A DNA stretch of 45,976 nt from the NCBI GenBank assembly GCA_003220225.1, contig QHRU01000065.1:1-45976 (forward strand). Reading direction: 5' to 3'. The stretch's first letter is position 1; the number at the start of each line of letters is the position of its first letter. The DNA comes from Candidatus Rokuibacteriota bacterium (lineage in GTDB: Bacteria; Methylomirabilota; Methylomirabilia; Rokubacteriales; CSP1-6). Of this stretch, positions 15,051-22,271 are shown piece after piece. The translations under genes were made by a program, and so were the position numbers. The notes beneath the pieces were generated by a model that was given only the letters and a program-made list of their open reading frames with translations, had not been told where the DNA came from and made no database searches.

Positions 15051-16271
15051 ATGCGGAACATTGCCGAAGAGACGCGGTTGCCCCCCGATATCGACGCTCA
15101 GCCCGTGGTGCGGGCCGCGGCCGCTCTGCGGTCGGTCATCCGCGGTCATCACGCTGAGCTCGAGCGCGAGCAGCGCCTGCCGAAAGCGTTGGTCGAGGCG
15201 CTTCACAGTGCCGGCTTCTACAAGCTCGTGATGCCGCGTGAGCTGGGTGGTCTTCAGGCCGACCCGCTGACCTACGTGCGCGTGGTGGAGCTGCTCGCCG
15301 AGGGCGCCGGCTCGGTCGGCTGGAATGTGGCCAACAACAGCATCGGCCAGCTCATCACGCTCGGTCTGCCAGACGAGGGCGTTCACGAGATCTACACGCA
15401 CGGGGCCGACACCGTCATCGCCGGCACCGCCGTGATGGGAGGCGGACGGGCCGTGCCTGTCGAGGGTGGGTACCGAGTCACCGGGCGCTGGCCCTTCGGC
15501 ACGGGCTGCCAGGAGAGCTCCTGGATGCTCGGCAGCTTCCAGATCTTCGACGGCGTAGAGCCGCGCCGCAGCCCGGATGGCAGCTCGGTCTTCTGGCGCG
15601 GGGTCTTCGCGCGTTCCGAAGCGCAGATCGTCGAGGGGAGCTGGGACGTTTCGGGGATGCGTGCGACGGGCAGCTTCGACTGGACGGTCGACGATGTCTT
15701 CCTGCCGGAGCGGCGGACGATGGTCCACGCCGGCGTCCCGCTCGACAATCAGTGGAAGCGCTGGCCCGGGGTGTCGTACGCGTTGCCCGCGCAAGCCTGG
15801 GTCGGGCCCCACCACAGCGCCGTGATCACCGGAATCGCGCGAGCTGGTATCAACGCACTGATCGAGCTGGCCGGCGAGAAGACGCCGCGCGGGAGGACCG
15901 CTCGGCTCTGCGAGAGTCCCCAGGTACAGGACGCGGTCGGCCGCGCCGACACGATGCTGCACGCCGGTCGCGCCTACCGCAGCGCGACGATCACGGAGGT
16001 CTGGAACACCGTCGCGGCCGGCGAAGAGACCACCCTCGATCAGCGGGCCCGCTGCCGGTTGGCCGCGGTCTACGCCTCCGAGAGCGCTCGCCAGGCGATG
16101 GATCTGATGTACCAGCACGGCGGCAGCACCTCGTACCGGTGCGAGAGCCGTTTGGCCGAGTGCTGGCGCGACCTCCACGTCGTGGGTCAGGCGGTCACGC
16201 TTGCGCCGGAGTGGTACCCGATGGGCGGCCGGGTCTTCCTGAAGATGGACCCGGGGCCGCGGCTCCGTTGA
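15051..16271 (+). CDS. acyl-CoA dehydrogenase-fold flavoprotein (HsaA/DszC-like monooxygenase relative)
   Basis: 406 residues from the ATG at 15051; the binding site is weak and an upstream start is possible. Dehydrogenase-fold blocks: helical N domain (LPKALVEALHSAGFYKLVMP, RELGGLQADP), middle beta domain (YRVTGRWPFGTGCQESSWML, MRATGSFDWTVDDVFLPERR) and a helical C domain (MDLMYQHGGSTSYRCESRLAECWRD). The GRWPF.SG-type strand and the GST loop match two-component flavin monooxygenases such as HpaB/HsaA/DszC better than beta-oxidation dehydrogenases. A perfect TTGACA lies at 15004-15009 but its -10 partner is poor. It is followed 33 bp on by a hydrolase. Confidence 0.75.
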   Translation: MRNIAEETRLPPDIDAQPVVRAAAALRSVIRGHHAELEREQRLPKALVEALHSAGFYKLVMPRELGGLQADPLTYVRVVELLAEGAGSVGWNVANNSIGQLITLGLPDEGVHEIYTHGADTVIAGTAVMGGGRAVPVEGGYRVTGRWPFGTGCQESSWMLGSFQIFDGVEPRRSPDGSSVFWRGVFARSEAQIVEGSWDVSGMRATGSFDWTVDDVFLPERRTMVHAGVPLDNQWKRWPGVSYALPAQAWVGPHHSAVITGIARAGINALIELAGEKTPRGRTARLCESPQVQDAVGRADTMLHAGRAYRSATITEVWNTVAAGEETTLDQRARCRLAAVYASESARQAMDLMYQHGGSTSYRCESRLAECWRDLHVVGQAVTLAPEWYPMGGRVFLKMDPGPRLR

Positions 16272-16304
16272 ATTCACGACGCGCCACGACAGGAGGAGAG
16301 CCCG

Positions 16305-17060
16305 ATGCCGTTCTACGAACACGGTGACGTCCGCATCCACTATGAGGAGATCGGCTCCGGGTTCCCGCTGCTGCTGATCCCGGGCGGCGGTCTGAATTCC
16401 TCGATCTCCTTCTGGACACGGGCGTCCTTCAACCCGATGGAGGAGTTCAAGGACGACTTCCGCTGCATCACGGCCGATCTGAGAAATGCCAACGACGGGC
16501 GGTCCACCGGCCCGCTGCAGATCGAGAAGCCGTGGGACGCTTACGCTGACGACCAGCTCGGCCTGATGGACCACCTGGGCATCCGTGAGTTCCTCGTCCT
16601 GGGCAACTGCATCGGCGGCCCGTTCATCCTCAAGCTGCTCCAACGGGCGCCCGACCGCGTGGTGGCCGCCGTGCTCAGCCAGCCGAGCGGACATCGACCG
16701 GAAAATCCCGACGTCTTTTGGAACAACAACATCACGAACTGGGGACCGGCCCTGTGCGCGCGGCGACCCGACATCACGCTGGAGATGATCGAGCGTTACC
16801 TGCACAACCTCTACCGCTCGCCGGCCGACTTCGTCTTCACCGTGACGCGCGAGTTCGTGCGCTCCTGCCAGACCCCGATGCTGATCCTGCCGGACGACAT
16901 CCCGGCACATCCGTACGCCGTGGCGATGGAAATCGCGAGCCTCGCGCCCAACGCCGAGGCATCGATCTACCCGTGGAAGGAGTCCAAAGAGACGATCCGC
17001 AAGGTCGTCGAGCACGCCCGAACCTTCCTGAAAGCGCACGAACCCGTGGCGGCACGCTGA
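16305..17060 (+). CDS. alpha/beta hydrolase with Cys nucleophile
   Basis: 251 residues with a strong AGGAGGAG before the ATG. The fold is clear (VRIHYEEIGSGFPLLLIPGG, DFRCITADLRNANDGRST, LGLMDHLGIREFLVLGNCIGG). The nucleophile elbow is G-N-C-I-G-G, so Cys102 replaces Ser. The usual C-terminal His after the last strand is not found; instead a PDDIPAHP motif sits where the acid loop is expected. This is either a Cys hydrolase with a displaced His or a non-hydrolytic member. It follows the flavin monooxygenase-like gene, suggesting ring or ester cleavage after oxygenation. Confidence 0.8.
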   Translation: MPFYEHGDVRIHYEEIGSGFPLLLIPGGGLNSSISFWTRASFNPMEEFKDDFRCITADLRNANDGRSTGPLQIEKPWDAYADDQLGLMDHLGIREFLVLGNCIGGPFILKLLQRAPDRVVAAVLSQPSGHRPENPDVFWNNNITNWGPALCARRPDITLEMIERYLHNLYRSPADFVFTVTREFVRSCQTPMLILPDDIPAHPYAVAMEIASLAPNAEASIYPWKESKETIRKVVEHARTFLKAHEPVAAR

Positions 17061-17063
17061 AGC

Positions 17064-17972
17064 CTATCGGCCTTCCGCGCCACCTTCCCCCTGCTTGCGC
17101 AGGAAGTCCTGGAGCTCTCGCATCAGCTTTTCAGAGTCGAGCTCTCCGTCAGGCAGCGGTTGCCGCTCCTCGTCGGCCGCCGCATCGTACTGCTGCTCGA
17201 GCCGCCGCACGTGCTCTCGTGTCGCGCGGTCCCGCGCCACCGCCCGATCACATTGGGTGTGGAAATCCTGGATGGCCTCGGCGAAACGAGACATGTCCGG
17301 ACTCAGATGGAGCAGGCGGGCCGCATAGCTCACCAGGGCCTGGATCGCCGCCGGATTCTCTGCATCTGGGAGATAGTGCGGCGCTTGTCCCATGAAGCCG
17401 ACATGCTGCATGTCGCGTCGCCCCGCCGCGTCCAGGATGATCGAAGAAATACCGGTCGGGCCTTCGTAGGTCGGCGGGCGATAGATGCCCCACGCTTCGA
17501 GCAGCGACCGCACGGCGGGATCGGTGCAGCGGGCCGTGACACGTATCGGCCGGGTATGAGGAGCGCTGGCCAGAAGCGCCCCGAGCGACACGATCCGCCT
17601 CACCCCGCAGCGCTCGGCCACATCGAGGAACGCTTTGGTATAGGTGCGCCACCGCTGATGGGGCTCCGGTCCGCAAAACAGGAGGAGGCCGTCTCCGCCA
17701 TCCTGACGGCGGCCGCGCCACGCGAAGAACTCGCTCCGTGGCCACAGGATCTCGCGCTCTCCATCAGCCCTCAACCGCACCTCGGGTCGTTCCTGGGTCA
17801 ACACGAAAAACTCTTCGGAATCTATCGAGGCCAACCGCTCGGCCCCGAGATCGCTGACCAGGTGGCGCAGGGCGCCCGTTGCCGCCCGGCCCGCATCGAT
17901 CCATCCCCCAAACGCCATGACCATCGTCGTCAAGGTGGCAGGTGGCTCGCGATCGAAGGCTACGTGGTCCAT
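17064..17972 (-). CDS. PAC2 family protein
   Basis: 302 residues. The PAC2 (proteasome assembly chaperone 2-like, PF09754) fold shows in LTTMVMAFGGWIDAGRAATGALRHLV at the start, FFVLTQERPEVRL, LLLFCGPEPHQRWRTYTKAFLDVA, RIVSLGALLASAPHTRPIRV and GPTGISSIILDAA. The last 80 residues are charged and likely coiled coil (RATREHVRRLEQQYDAAADE). Bacterial members have no established role; some relate to nucleoside phosphorylase folds. The start ATG shares its A with the TAA of the upstream racemase-like gene, so it is translated by coupling. It converges on the hydrolase with 3 bp between. Confidence 0.85.
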   Translation of the reverse strand: MDHVAFDREPPATLTTMVMAFGGWIDAGRAATGALRHLVSDLGAERLASIDSEEFFVLTQERPEVRLRADGEREILWPRSEFFAWRGRRQDGGDGLLLFCGPEPHQRWRTYTKAFLDVAERCGVRRIVSLGALLASAPHTRPIRVTARCTDPAVRSLLEAWGIYRPPTYEGPTGISSIILDAAGRRDMQHVGFMGQAPHYLPDAENPAAIQALVSYAARLLHLSPDMSRFAEAIQDFHTQCDRAVARDRATREHVRRLEQQYDAAADEERQPLPDGELDSEKLMRELQDFLRKQGEGGAEGR

Positions 17973-18682
17973 TATGCGTCGGCCGGCAGTTCGCCGAGCA
18001 GGCGGCCGAAGGCCGGCAGGCGATCGGCGCTCTTGAACGCGCGCAGCATCGCCCAGATCGACGCCTGATTCGTGGTCACCACGGGCTTGCCGAATTCCCG
18101 CTCCCAGGCGGCGACCGACGACATCGTCGGGAAATTGCCGCCGGGCACCACGAAGACCTCGATCTCCGGCCGATCGACCCGGGCGAACGCGTCACGCGCG
18201 TGCTGCGGGCCGAGCTTCCCGATCGCATACGCGTCGGTCGCGCCGAATCCTTCGAGCACGATCGTCTCGAGCCCGTGCTTCGCCTTGAAATACCGGGCGG
18301 CGCGTTCGTTGACCGCCTCCGAGTAGGGCGACACGATGGCGACGCGCCGCGCGCCGAGGGCCCGAACGGCGCGGCCGACCGCCTGCGCCGATGTGATGGC
18401 CGGAACGCCGGCCGCGGCGCTCATCCGCTTCGTGACGACGTCGTCGTAGTCCTCGGCAAAGAGACTGGCCGACGTCTGGGCCAGGATCACCATCTCCACC
18501 TTGGCCGTCCCCAGCAAGCGCGACTGATGGTCGATGTCCTCATCCCGGCTCGGCGAGAAACTGCCGCCGCCGCTCGACATGAGGCGCCCGACGTGCGCCT
18601 GGTAGGTCGCCGGCAAGAGCCGGCACTCCATCTCGACCGTCGTGTTCGTGGAGGGAATCAGCACGCCGAAATGTCGGGTCAC
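17972..18682 (-). CDS. Asp/Glu racemase-superfamily protein, copy 2
   Basis: 236 residues from a GTG at 18682, five bases after GGGAGG. Nearly identical to copy 1 (13128-13835), with changes clustered in the C-terminal tail and the Ser/Gly-rich stretch at 36-45. It keeps IPSTNTTVEMEC, AQTSAS (68-73) and VPGGNFPT (179-186) and, like copy 1, has a single Cys (Cys20), lacking the active-site cysteines known in this superfamily. It overlaps the PAC2 gene as TAATG. Confidence 0.85.
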   Translation of the reverse strand: MTRHFGVLIPSTNTTVEMECRLLPATYQAHVGRLMSSGGGSFSPSRDEDIDHQSRLLGTAKVEMVILAQTSASLFAEDYDDVVTKRMSAAAGVPAITSAQAVGRAVRALGARRVAIVSPYSEAVNERAARYFKAKHGLETIVLEGFGATDAYAIGKLGPQHARDAFARVDRPEIEVFVVPGGNFPTMSSVAAWEREFGKPVVTTNQASIWAMLRAFKSADRLPAFGRLLGELPADA

Positions 18683-18711
18683 GGTCGCCTCCCTGAGTGT
18701 TTCTCCTCCGA

Positions 18712-19062
18712 TTACACGCGGCTGAGGTAGAGCACGAAACCATGCAAGCCGGTCCGATATGGTTTCACCGCTTCGACGATCGCATCCGCAATCGCCTGGA
18801 ATTCATCCCCACGAAAGTTCGAAGGAACCAGGACGATCCCGACGTGTTCGTTATTGGTCGCGACCGCCTCATGGGCGAGCGCGATGAAATCGATCACGTT
18901 CGCGGTAACGATGACCCGTCCTTCTCGCGTTGCGTAGGCTAGCTGGGCCCGATCGTCCAGCTGAACGTTGCCTACTTCTTGCGCCGCGGTCGCGTCTATG
19001 CCATGTTTTCGAAGAAGTGCAGCAATGATGGGCGACAAGTTCTCATCGAGGTAGACCTTCAC
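18712..19062 (-). CDS. DUF5615 PIN-like toxin of a type II toxin-antitoxin pair
   Basis: 116 residues from a GTG at 19062 that overlaps the antitoxin stop as GTGA. PIN-like layout: KVYLDENLSP at the start gives the first acidic ligand, then LLRKHGIDATAAQEVG, a DRAQLAYATREGRVIVTANV block with further acidic/Asn positions, and DFIALAHEA. DUF5615 proteins are minimal PIN-fold putative RNases encoded after DUF433 antitoxins. The location beside a broken racemase copy suggests insertion as a module. Confidence 0.85.
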   Translation of the reverse strand: MKVYLDENLSPIIAALLRKHGIDATAAQEVGNVQLDDRAQLAYATREGRVIVTANVIDFIALAHEAVATNNEHVGIVLVPSNFRGDEFQAIADAIVEAVKPYRTGLHGFVLYLSRV

Positions 19063-19556
19063 CGGGTGAACTGCACGAGTCCTGGATACTGTCTCTCGAT
19101 GCTCTCAGGCGTCAGGGCAGCGTTCGTATCGATCTTGGCCTGAACTTCGTCACGATAGCGCGAGTAGTACATCAGGGCCGCCGTCACTTGAGCTTGCGAT
19201 AGTTGGGGGAAGGCTTTTCGAATCCTGCCGGAATTCTGATCTCTGCTGAAGTCACGCACGACTTCCCAGACTCCGAGGCCAGTTCCGCCAATCTTCGCCG
19301 TTCGACCGCTCGGTTCATCAGCAAAGTAAATACCGGGACATTGCCGCATTCGTAGCGCCTCGTCGAGTAGTTCCTGAGCTACGTCTGCGACCGATCGACG
19401 CGTGCGTGCAGCCGTCGCCTCGAGGTCCTTGCGCAATGATCGGCGGAGCCGCATGGTCGTCAGCACCCTCGGCTCCTGACCGCTCGGCTTGACTTCCTTG
19501 CGGTTCACAGCACGATTCTGGAAGGCCGTCTTACGACCACGCCCTGAGCTTCTCAT
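19059..19556 (-). CDS. DUF433 antitoxin with N-terminal ribbon-helix-helix-like region
   Basis: 165 residues from the ATG at 19556; no binding site is seen there. An internal ATG at 19454 (MRLRRSLRKDLEATAARTRR) with an upstream GAGGG is a realistic alternative giving 131 residues. The first part from there is a small basic DNA-binding segment (SVADVAQELLDEALRM); the DUF433 domain follows (CPGIYFADEPSGRTAKIGGT, LGVWEVVRDFSRD, FPQLSQAQVTAALMYYSRYRDE). It should bind the toxin and autoregulate. First gene of the pair. Confidence 0.8.
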   Translation of the reverse strand: MRSSGRGRKTAFQNRAVNRKEVKPSGQEPRVLTTMRLRRSLRKDLEATAARTRRSVADVAQELLDEALRMRQCPGIYFADEPSGRTAKIGGTGLGVWEVVRDFSRDQNSGRIRKAFPQLSQAQVTAALMYYSRYRDEVQAKIDTNAALTPESIERQYPGLVQFTR

Positions 19557-19600
19557 GGCTTATACATTACGTTGTAAGCTAGGCGATTACAATAGCATAC
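19557..19600 (-). promoter_or_regulatory. AT-rich promoter/operator of the toxin-antitoxin pair
   Basis: A short AT-rich island in GC-rich DNA directly before the antitoxin gene. It contains an imperfect palindrome at 19559-19578 (CTTATACATTACGTTGTAAG on the plus strand). On the minus strand TTGTAA and TAATGT, 17 bp apart, are promoter candidates. Antitoxins usually bind such palindromes over their own promoter; this is inference. Confidence 0.4.
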
Positions 19601-19609
19601 ACCGCCCCT

Positions 19610-19759
19610 GGGCACCACGAAGACCTCGATCTCCGGCCGATCGATCCGGGCGAACGCGTCACGCGCGTGCTGGGGGCCGAGCTGCCCGATCGCGTACGCG
19701 TCGACGTCGTCATAGTCCTCGGCAAAGAGACTCGCCGTCTGGGCCAGGATCACCATCTC
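19610..19759 (-). pseudogene. internally deleted remnant of a third racemase-like copy
   Basis: Minus-strand translation gives EMVILAQTASLFAEDYDDV followed at once by DAYAIGQLGPQHARDAFARI and a DRPEIEVFVVP end. Relative to copy 2 it lacks one residue after AQT and residues 83-149, and both ends of the gene are gone. The 3' side is cut exactly where the toxin-antitoxin promoter region begins. Confidence 0.8.
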
Positions 19760-19790
19760 ATGGCCGGGAGAGGCCGCTTACCAAGGCCGC

Positions 19791-19819
19791 TTCCAAAAGT
19801 GGCTTCGTCCGCCTATGAT
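19791..19819 (+). promoter_or_regulatory. candidate sigma-70-type promoter
   Basis: TTCCAA (19791-19796) and TATGAT (19814-19819) with a 17-bp spacer, 24 bp before the ATG of the TPP lyase gene. The -10 fits well and the -35 is weak. Confidence 0.35.
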
Positions 19820-19842
19820 CCCGCTCTGACAGGAGGGCGCTC

Positions 19843-21501
19843 ATGAGCGAAGTCGACGGCGCAACCTTGGTGGCACGGAGCCTCAAACAGCAGGGCGTCA
19901 GGTTCATGTTCGGGATCGTCGGGTTTCCGGTGAGCCCGATCGCCGCGGCCGCGCAGAAGGAAGGCATCACCTATGTCGGGATGCGCAACGAGCAGTCGGC
20001 CTCGTATGCCGCGCAGGCCGTTGGCTATCTGACCGGGCGCCCCGGCGCCTGCCTCGTCGTGTCGGGTCCCGGCGTCGTCCACGCCCTCGCCGGCCTCGCC
20101 AACGCGCAGCAGAATGGCTGGCCCATGGTTCTCATCGGCGGCGCTTCGGAGACCTGGCGCAACGGCATGGGGGCGTTCCAGGAAGAGCGCCAGGTGCTGA
20201 TCGCGACGCCGTTCTGCAAGTTCGCGCACGCGGTCGAGCACGTCCACCGCATCCCGTTCTATATAGAAATGGCGGTGCGGAACTCGATCTACGGCCGCCC
20301 CGGCGCGAGCTATCTCGACCTGCCGGACGACATCATCACGGGAAAGGTCGACGAGTCGAGGGTGGACGAGCCGGCGCGCTGCCCGGACCCGCCGCGCACC
20401 CAGGCCATGCCGGCGGATGTCGAGCGCGCGCTGAATACGCTCCGTTCGGCGGAGCGGCCGCTCGTCATCGTCGGCAAGGGCATGGCGTACTCGCGCGCCG
20501 AGGACGAGGTGCGCGCCTTCATCGAGCGCACCAAGGTGCCGTTCCTCGCCTCGCCGATGGGCAAGGGCGTGATGTCCGACACCCATCCGCTGTCGGTCGG
20601 CGCGGCGCGCAGCCACGCGCTGCAGAATGCCGACGTCGTCTTCCTGATGGGCGCGCGGCTCAACTGGATCATGCATTTCGGCCTGCCGCCGCGCTTCAAC
20701 AAGAACGTGCGCATCATCCAGCTCGACATCGCGCCGGAGTCGATCGGCCAGAACGCGCCGACCGAAGTCGCCCTGGTCGGCGACGGCAAGGCAATCGTCG
20801 CGCAGATCAACGAAGCGCTCGGCAAACGCGAGTGGGTCTTTCCCAAGGACTCGCCGTGGCACGCCGCGATCGCCGAGAAAGCCGCGGCGAATGCGGCGCA
20901 GATCGCGCCCCAGCTCGCCGACGACCAGGCCCCGGCCAACTATTACCGCGCGCTGAAGGACGTGGCCGCCTGGACGCCGGAAGACGCGATCATCATCGGC
21001 GAGGGCGCCAGCACGATGGATATCGGCCGCACCCAGCTGTTCAATGCGAAGCCGCGGCACCGGCTCGATGCCGGCAGCTACGGCACGATGGGCATCGGCA
21101 TGGGCTTCGTCATCGCCGCCGCGGTCGTGCATCCCGAAAAGCCGATCATCTCGGTCTCGGGCGACTCGGCGATCGGCTTCTCTGGCATGGAGATGGAGAC
21201 GGTCTGCCGCTATCAGCTGCCGGTCAAGATCGTCGTCTTCAACAACGGCGGCATGGGTCCGGGACACGCGAAGCATCCGGACAACCCTCTGCAGAACCTG
21301 AAGCCCAACGCGCTGATCTACGGCGCGCGCTACGACAAGATGATGGAGGCCTTCGGCGGCAAGGGCTGGTTCATCGAGAACCCGAAAGATCTCAAGAGCG
21401 CGCTGGAAGCGGCGATGGCGTTCCGCGGCCCGGCGCTGGTCAACGTCATGATCTCCCAGGAGTCGGCCCGCAAGCCGCAGCAGTTCCGCTGGCACAGCTG
21501 A
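19843..21501 (+). CDS. TPP-dependent 2-hydroxyacyl-CoA lyase / oxalyl-CoA decarboxylase family enzyme
   Basis: 552 residues with AGGAGG before the ATG. All three domains of the family are present: pyrimidine domain 1-175 (GVRFMFGIVGFPVSPIA, catalytic Glu50 in MRNEQSA, SGPGVVHALAGLANAQ), central domain about 190-345 (RPLVIVGKGMAYSRAEDEV, VVFLMGARLNW) and diphosphate domain about 370-545 (GEGASTMDIGRT, YGTMGIGMGF, GDSAIGFSGMEMETVCRY with the Asn-Asn end in VVFNNGGMG). The C-terminal KPQQFRWHS tail matches oxalyl-CoA decarboxylase/HACL relatives and closes over the CoA site. It cleaves or decarboxylates a 2-oxo or 2-hydroxyacyl-CoA, and CoA-transferases in the window could supply the CoA ester. 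Confidence 0.88.
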   Translation: MSEVDGATLVARSLKQQGVRFMFGIVGFPVSPIAAAAQKEGITYVGMRNEQSASYAAQAVGYLTGRPGACLVVSGPGVVHALAGLANAQQNGWPMVLIGGASETWRNGMGAFQEERQVLIATPFCKFAHAVEHVHRIPFYIEMAVRNSIYGRPGASYLDLPDDIITGKVDESRVDEPARCPDPPRTQAMPADVERALNTLRSAERPLVIVGKGMAYSRAEDEVRAFIERTKVPFLASPMGKGVMSDTHPLSVGAARSHALQNADVVFLMGARLNWIMHFGLPPRFNKNVRIIQLDIAPESIGQNAPTEVALVGDGKAIVAQINEALGKREWVFPKDSPWHAAIAEKAAANAAQIAPQLADDQAPANYYRALKDVAAWTPEDAIIIGEGASTMDIGRTQLFNAKPRHRLDAGSYGTMGIGMGFVIAAAVVHPEKPIISVSGDSAIGFSGMEMETVCRYQLPVKIVVFNNGGMGPGHAKHPDNPLQNLKPNALIYGARYDKMMEAFGGKGWFIENPKDLKSALEAAMAFRGPALVNVMISQESARKPQQFRWHS

Positions 21502-21519
21502 TTCGCTGCGACGTCACGG

Positions 21520-21550
21520 CACGGGGCCGCTCGGCGAGAACGGCCCCGTG
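21520..21550. terminator. bidirectional hairpin terminator
   Basis: Perfect 10-bp GC-rich stem: CACGGGGCCG at 21520-21529 and CGGCCCCGTG at 21541-21550, with an 11-base loop, between two convergent genes. There is no T tract, as is common in high-GC genomes. Confidence 0.65.
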
Positions 21551-21564
21551 TCGGCGCGCCGCGT

Positions 21565-22179
21565 TCATGGGGCGTCCATTCGAGCCGTATAGCCCGCGAT
21601 GACGAACTGACCGGGACCCGAGGTGCTCGGGCGGCCGAACACCATCATGCGAAACGTCTGCCCCGGCTTCCCAAGATCGTGGTGCCGCCCGGCGATCGTG
21701 AGCCCTGCACTCGACTTGACGGTGTTGACGAAGAACGTGGTGAACTGGTTCGTCGTGGTGTCGAGAACCACCTGATGCCGCAGCGTCGAGACCATTACCG
21801 GCATGCCACCCCGGAACGACTCGGGATTCGCGAAGTCGGCACCGGGCTTGTCGTGGAAATACACGGTCATCGTTCCCTCGCGATTCACGATACGCAGCGG
21901 ACCGTGGTTGATCACCCGCAGCGTGGTCGTGTCACTGTAGAACGTCAGCAAGGCCGTGCTCTCGTTCGCTGGACTCTCGGCAAAGATGCCCGTGATGCCG
22001 GAAATGGAGCTGATATAACCGTACTGCGCGGACGACGAGCCGGTGTTGAGTACCGCGCCGATCAACTCCATGGTCCGATCGCTCTCTCCCCGTCCGGGCC
22101 CGTCCGAGGACGCAGGAGTGACGAGCATGACGAGCACGACGATGGTCATGAGCGTGCTTCGAAGCGCTATCCTTTGCAT
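21565..22179 (-). CDS. secreted protein of unknown function, 204 aa
   Basis: AAGGAGG eight bases before the ATG at 22179. Signal peptide 1-25 (MTIVVLVMLVTPASS). The mature part is Thr/Ser/Gly-rich and predicted beta-rich, with AESPANESTALLTFYSDTT, RIVNREGTMTVYFHD and TTNQFTTFFVNTVKSSAGL. No enzyme motif and no cysteines; I do not recognise the family. It is divergent from the winged-helix/TPR regulator gene and shares with it an intergenic region carrying 11-bp repeats, so it is a candidate regulatory target. Confidence 0.75.
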   Translation of the reverse strand: MQRIALRSTLMTIVVLVMLVTPASSDGPGRGESDRTMELIGAVLNTGSSSAQYGYISSISGITGIFAESPANESTALLTFYSDTTTLRVINHGPLRIVNREGTMTVYFHDKPGADFANPESFRGGMPVMVSTLRHQVVLDTTTNQFTTFFVNTVKSSAGLTIAGRHHDLGKPGQTFRMMVFGRPSTSGPGQFVIAGYTARMDAP

Positions 22180-22227
22180 CGGTGAGCCTCCTTTGGCGCG
22201 GACGTTACGGCTGAACCTCCGCGGGCG

Positions 22228-22271
22228 TCCTGCAAGCGTCCTGAAGAAATCCTGAAGAAATTGTGAAGGCT
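22228..22271 (+). promoter_or_regulatory. tandem 11-bp direct repeats, candidate OmpR/PhoB-type operator
   Basis: Contiguous 11-mers: TCCTGCAAGCG (22228-22238), TCCTGAAGAAA (22239-22249), TCCTGAAGAAA (22250-22260) and a weaker TTGTGAAGGCT (22261-22271). An 11-bp head-to-tail periodicity is the classic binding mode of OmpR/PhoB-type winged helices, and such a domain is encoded immediately downstream. The last unit overlaps the proposed GTG start. Confidence 0.55.
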
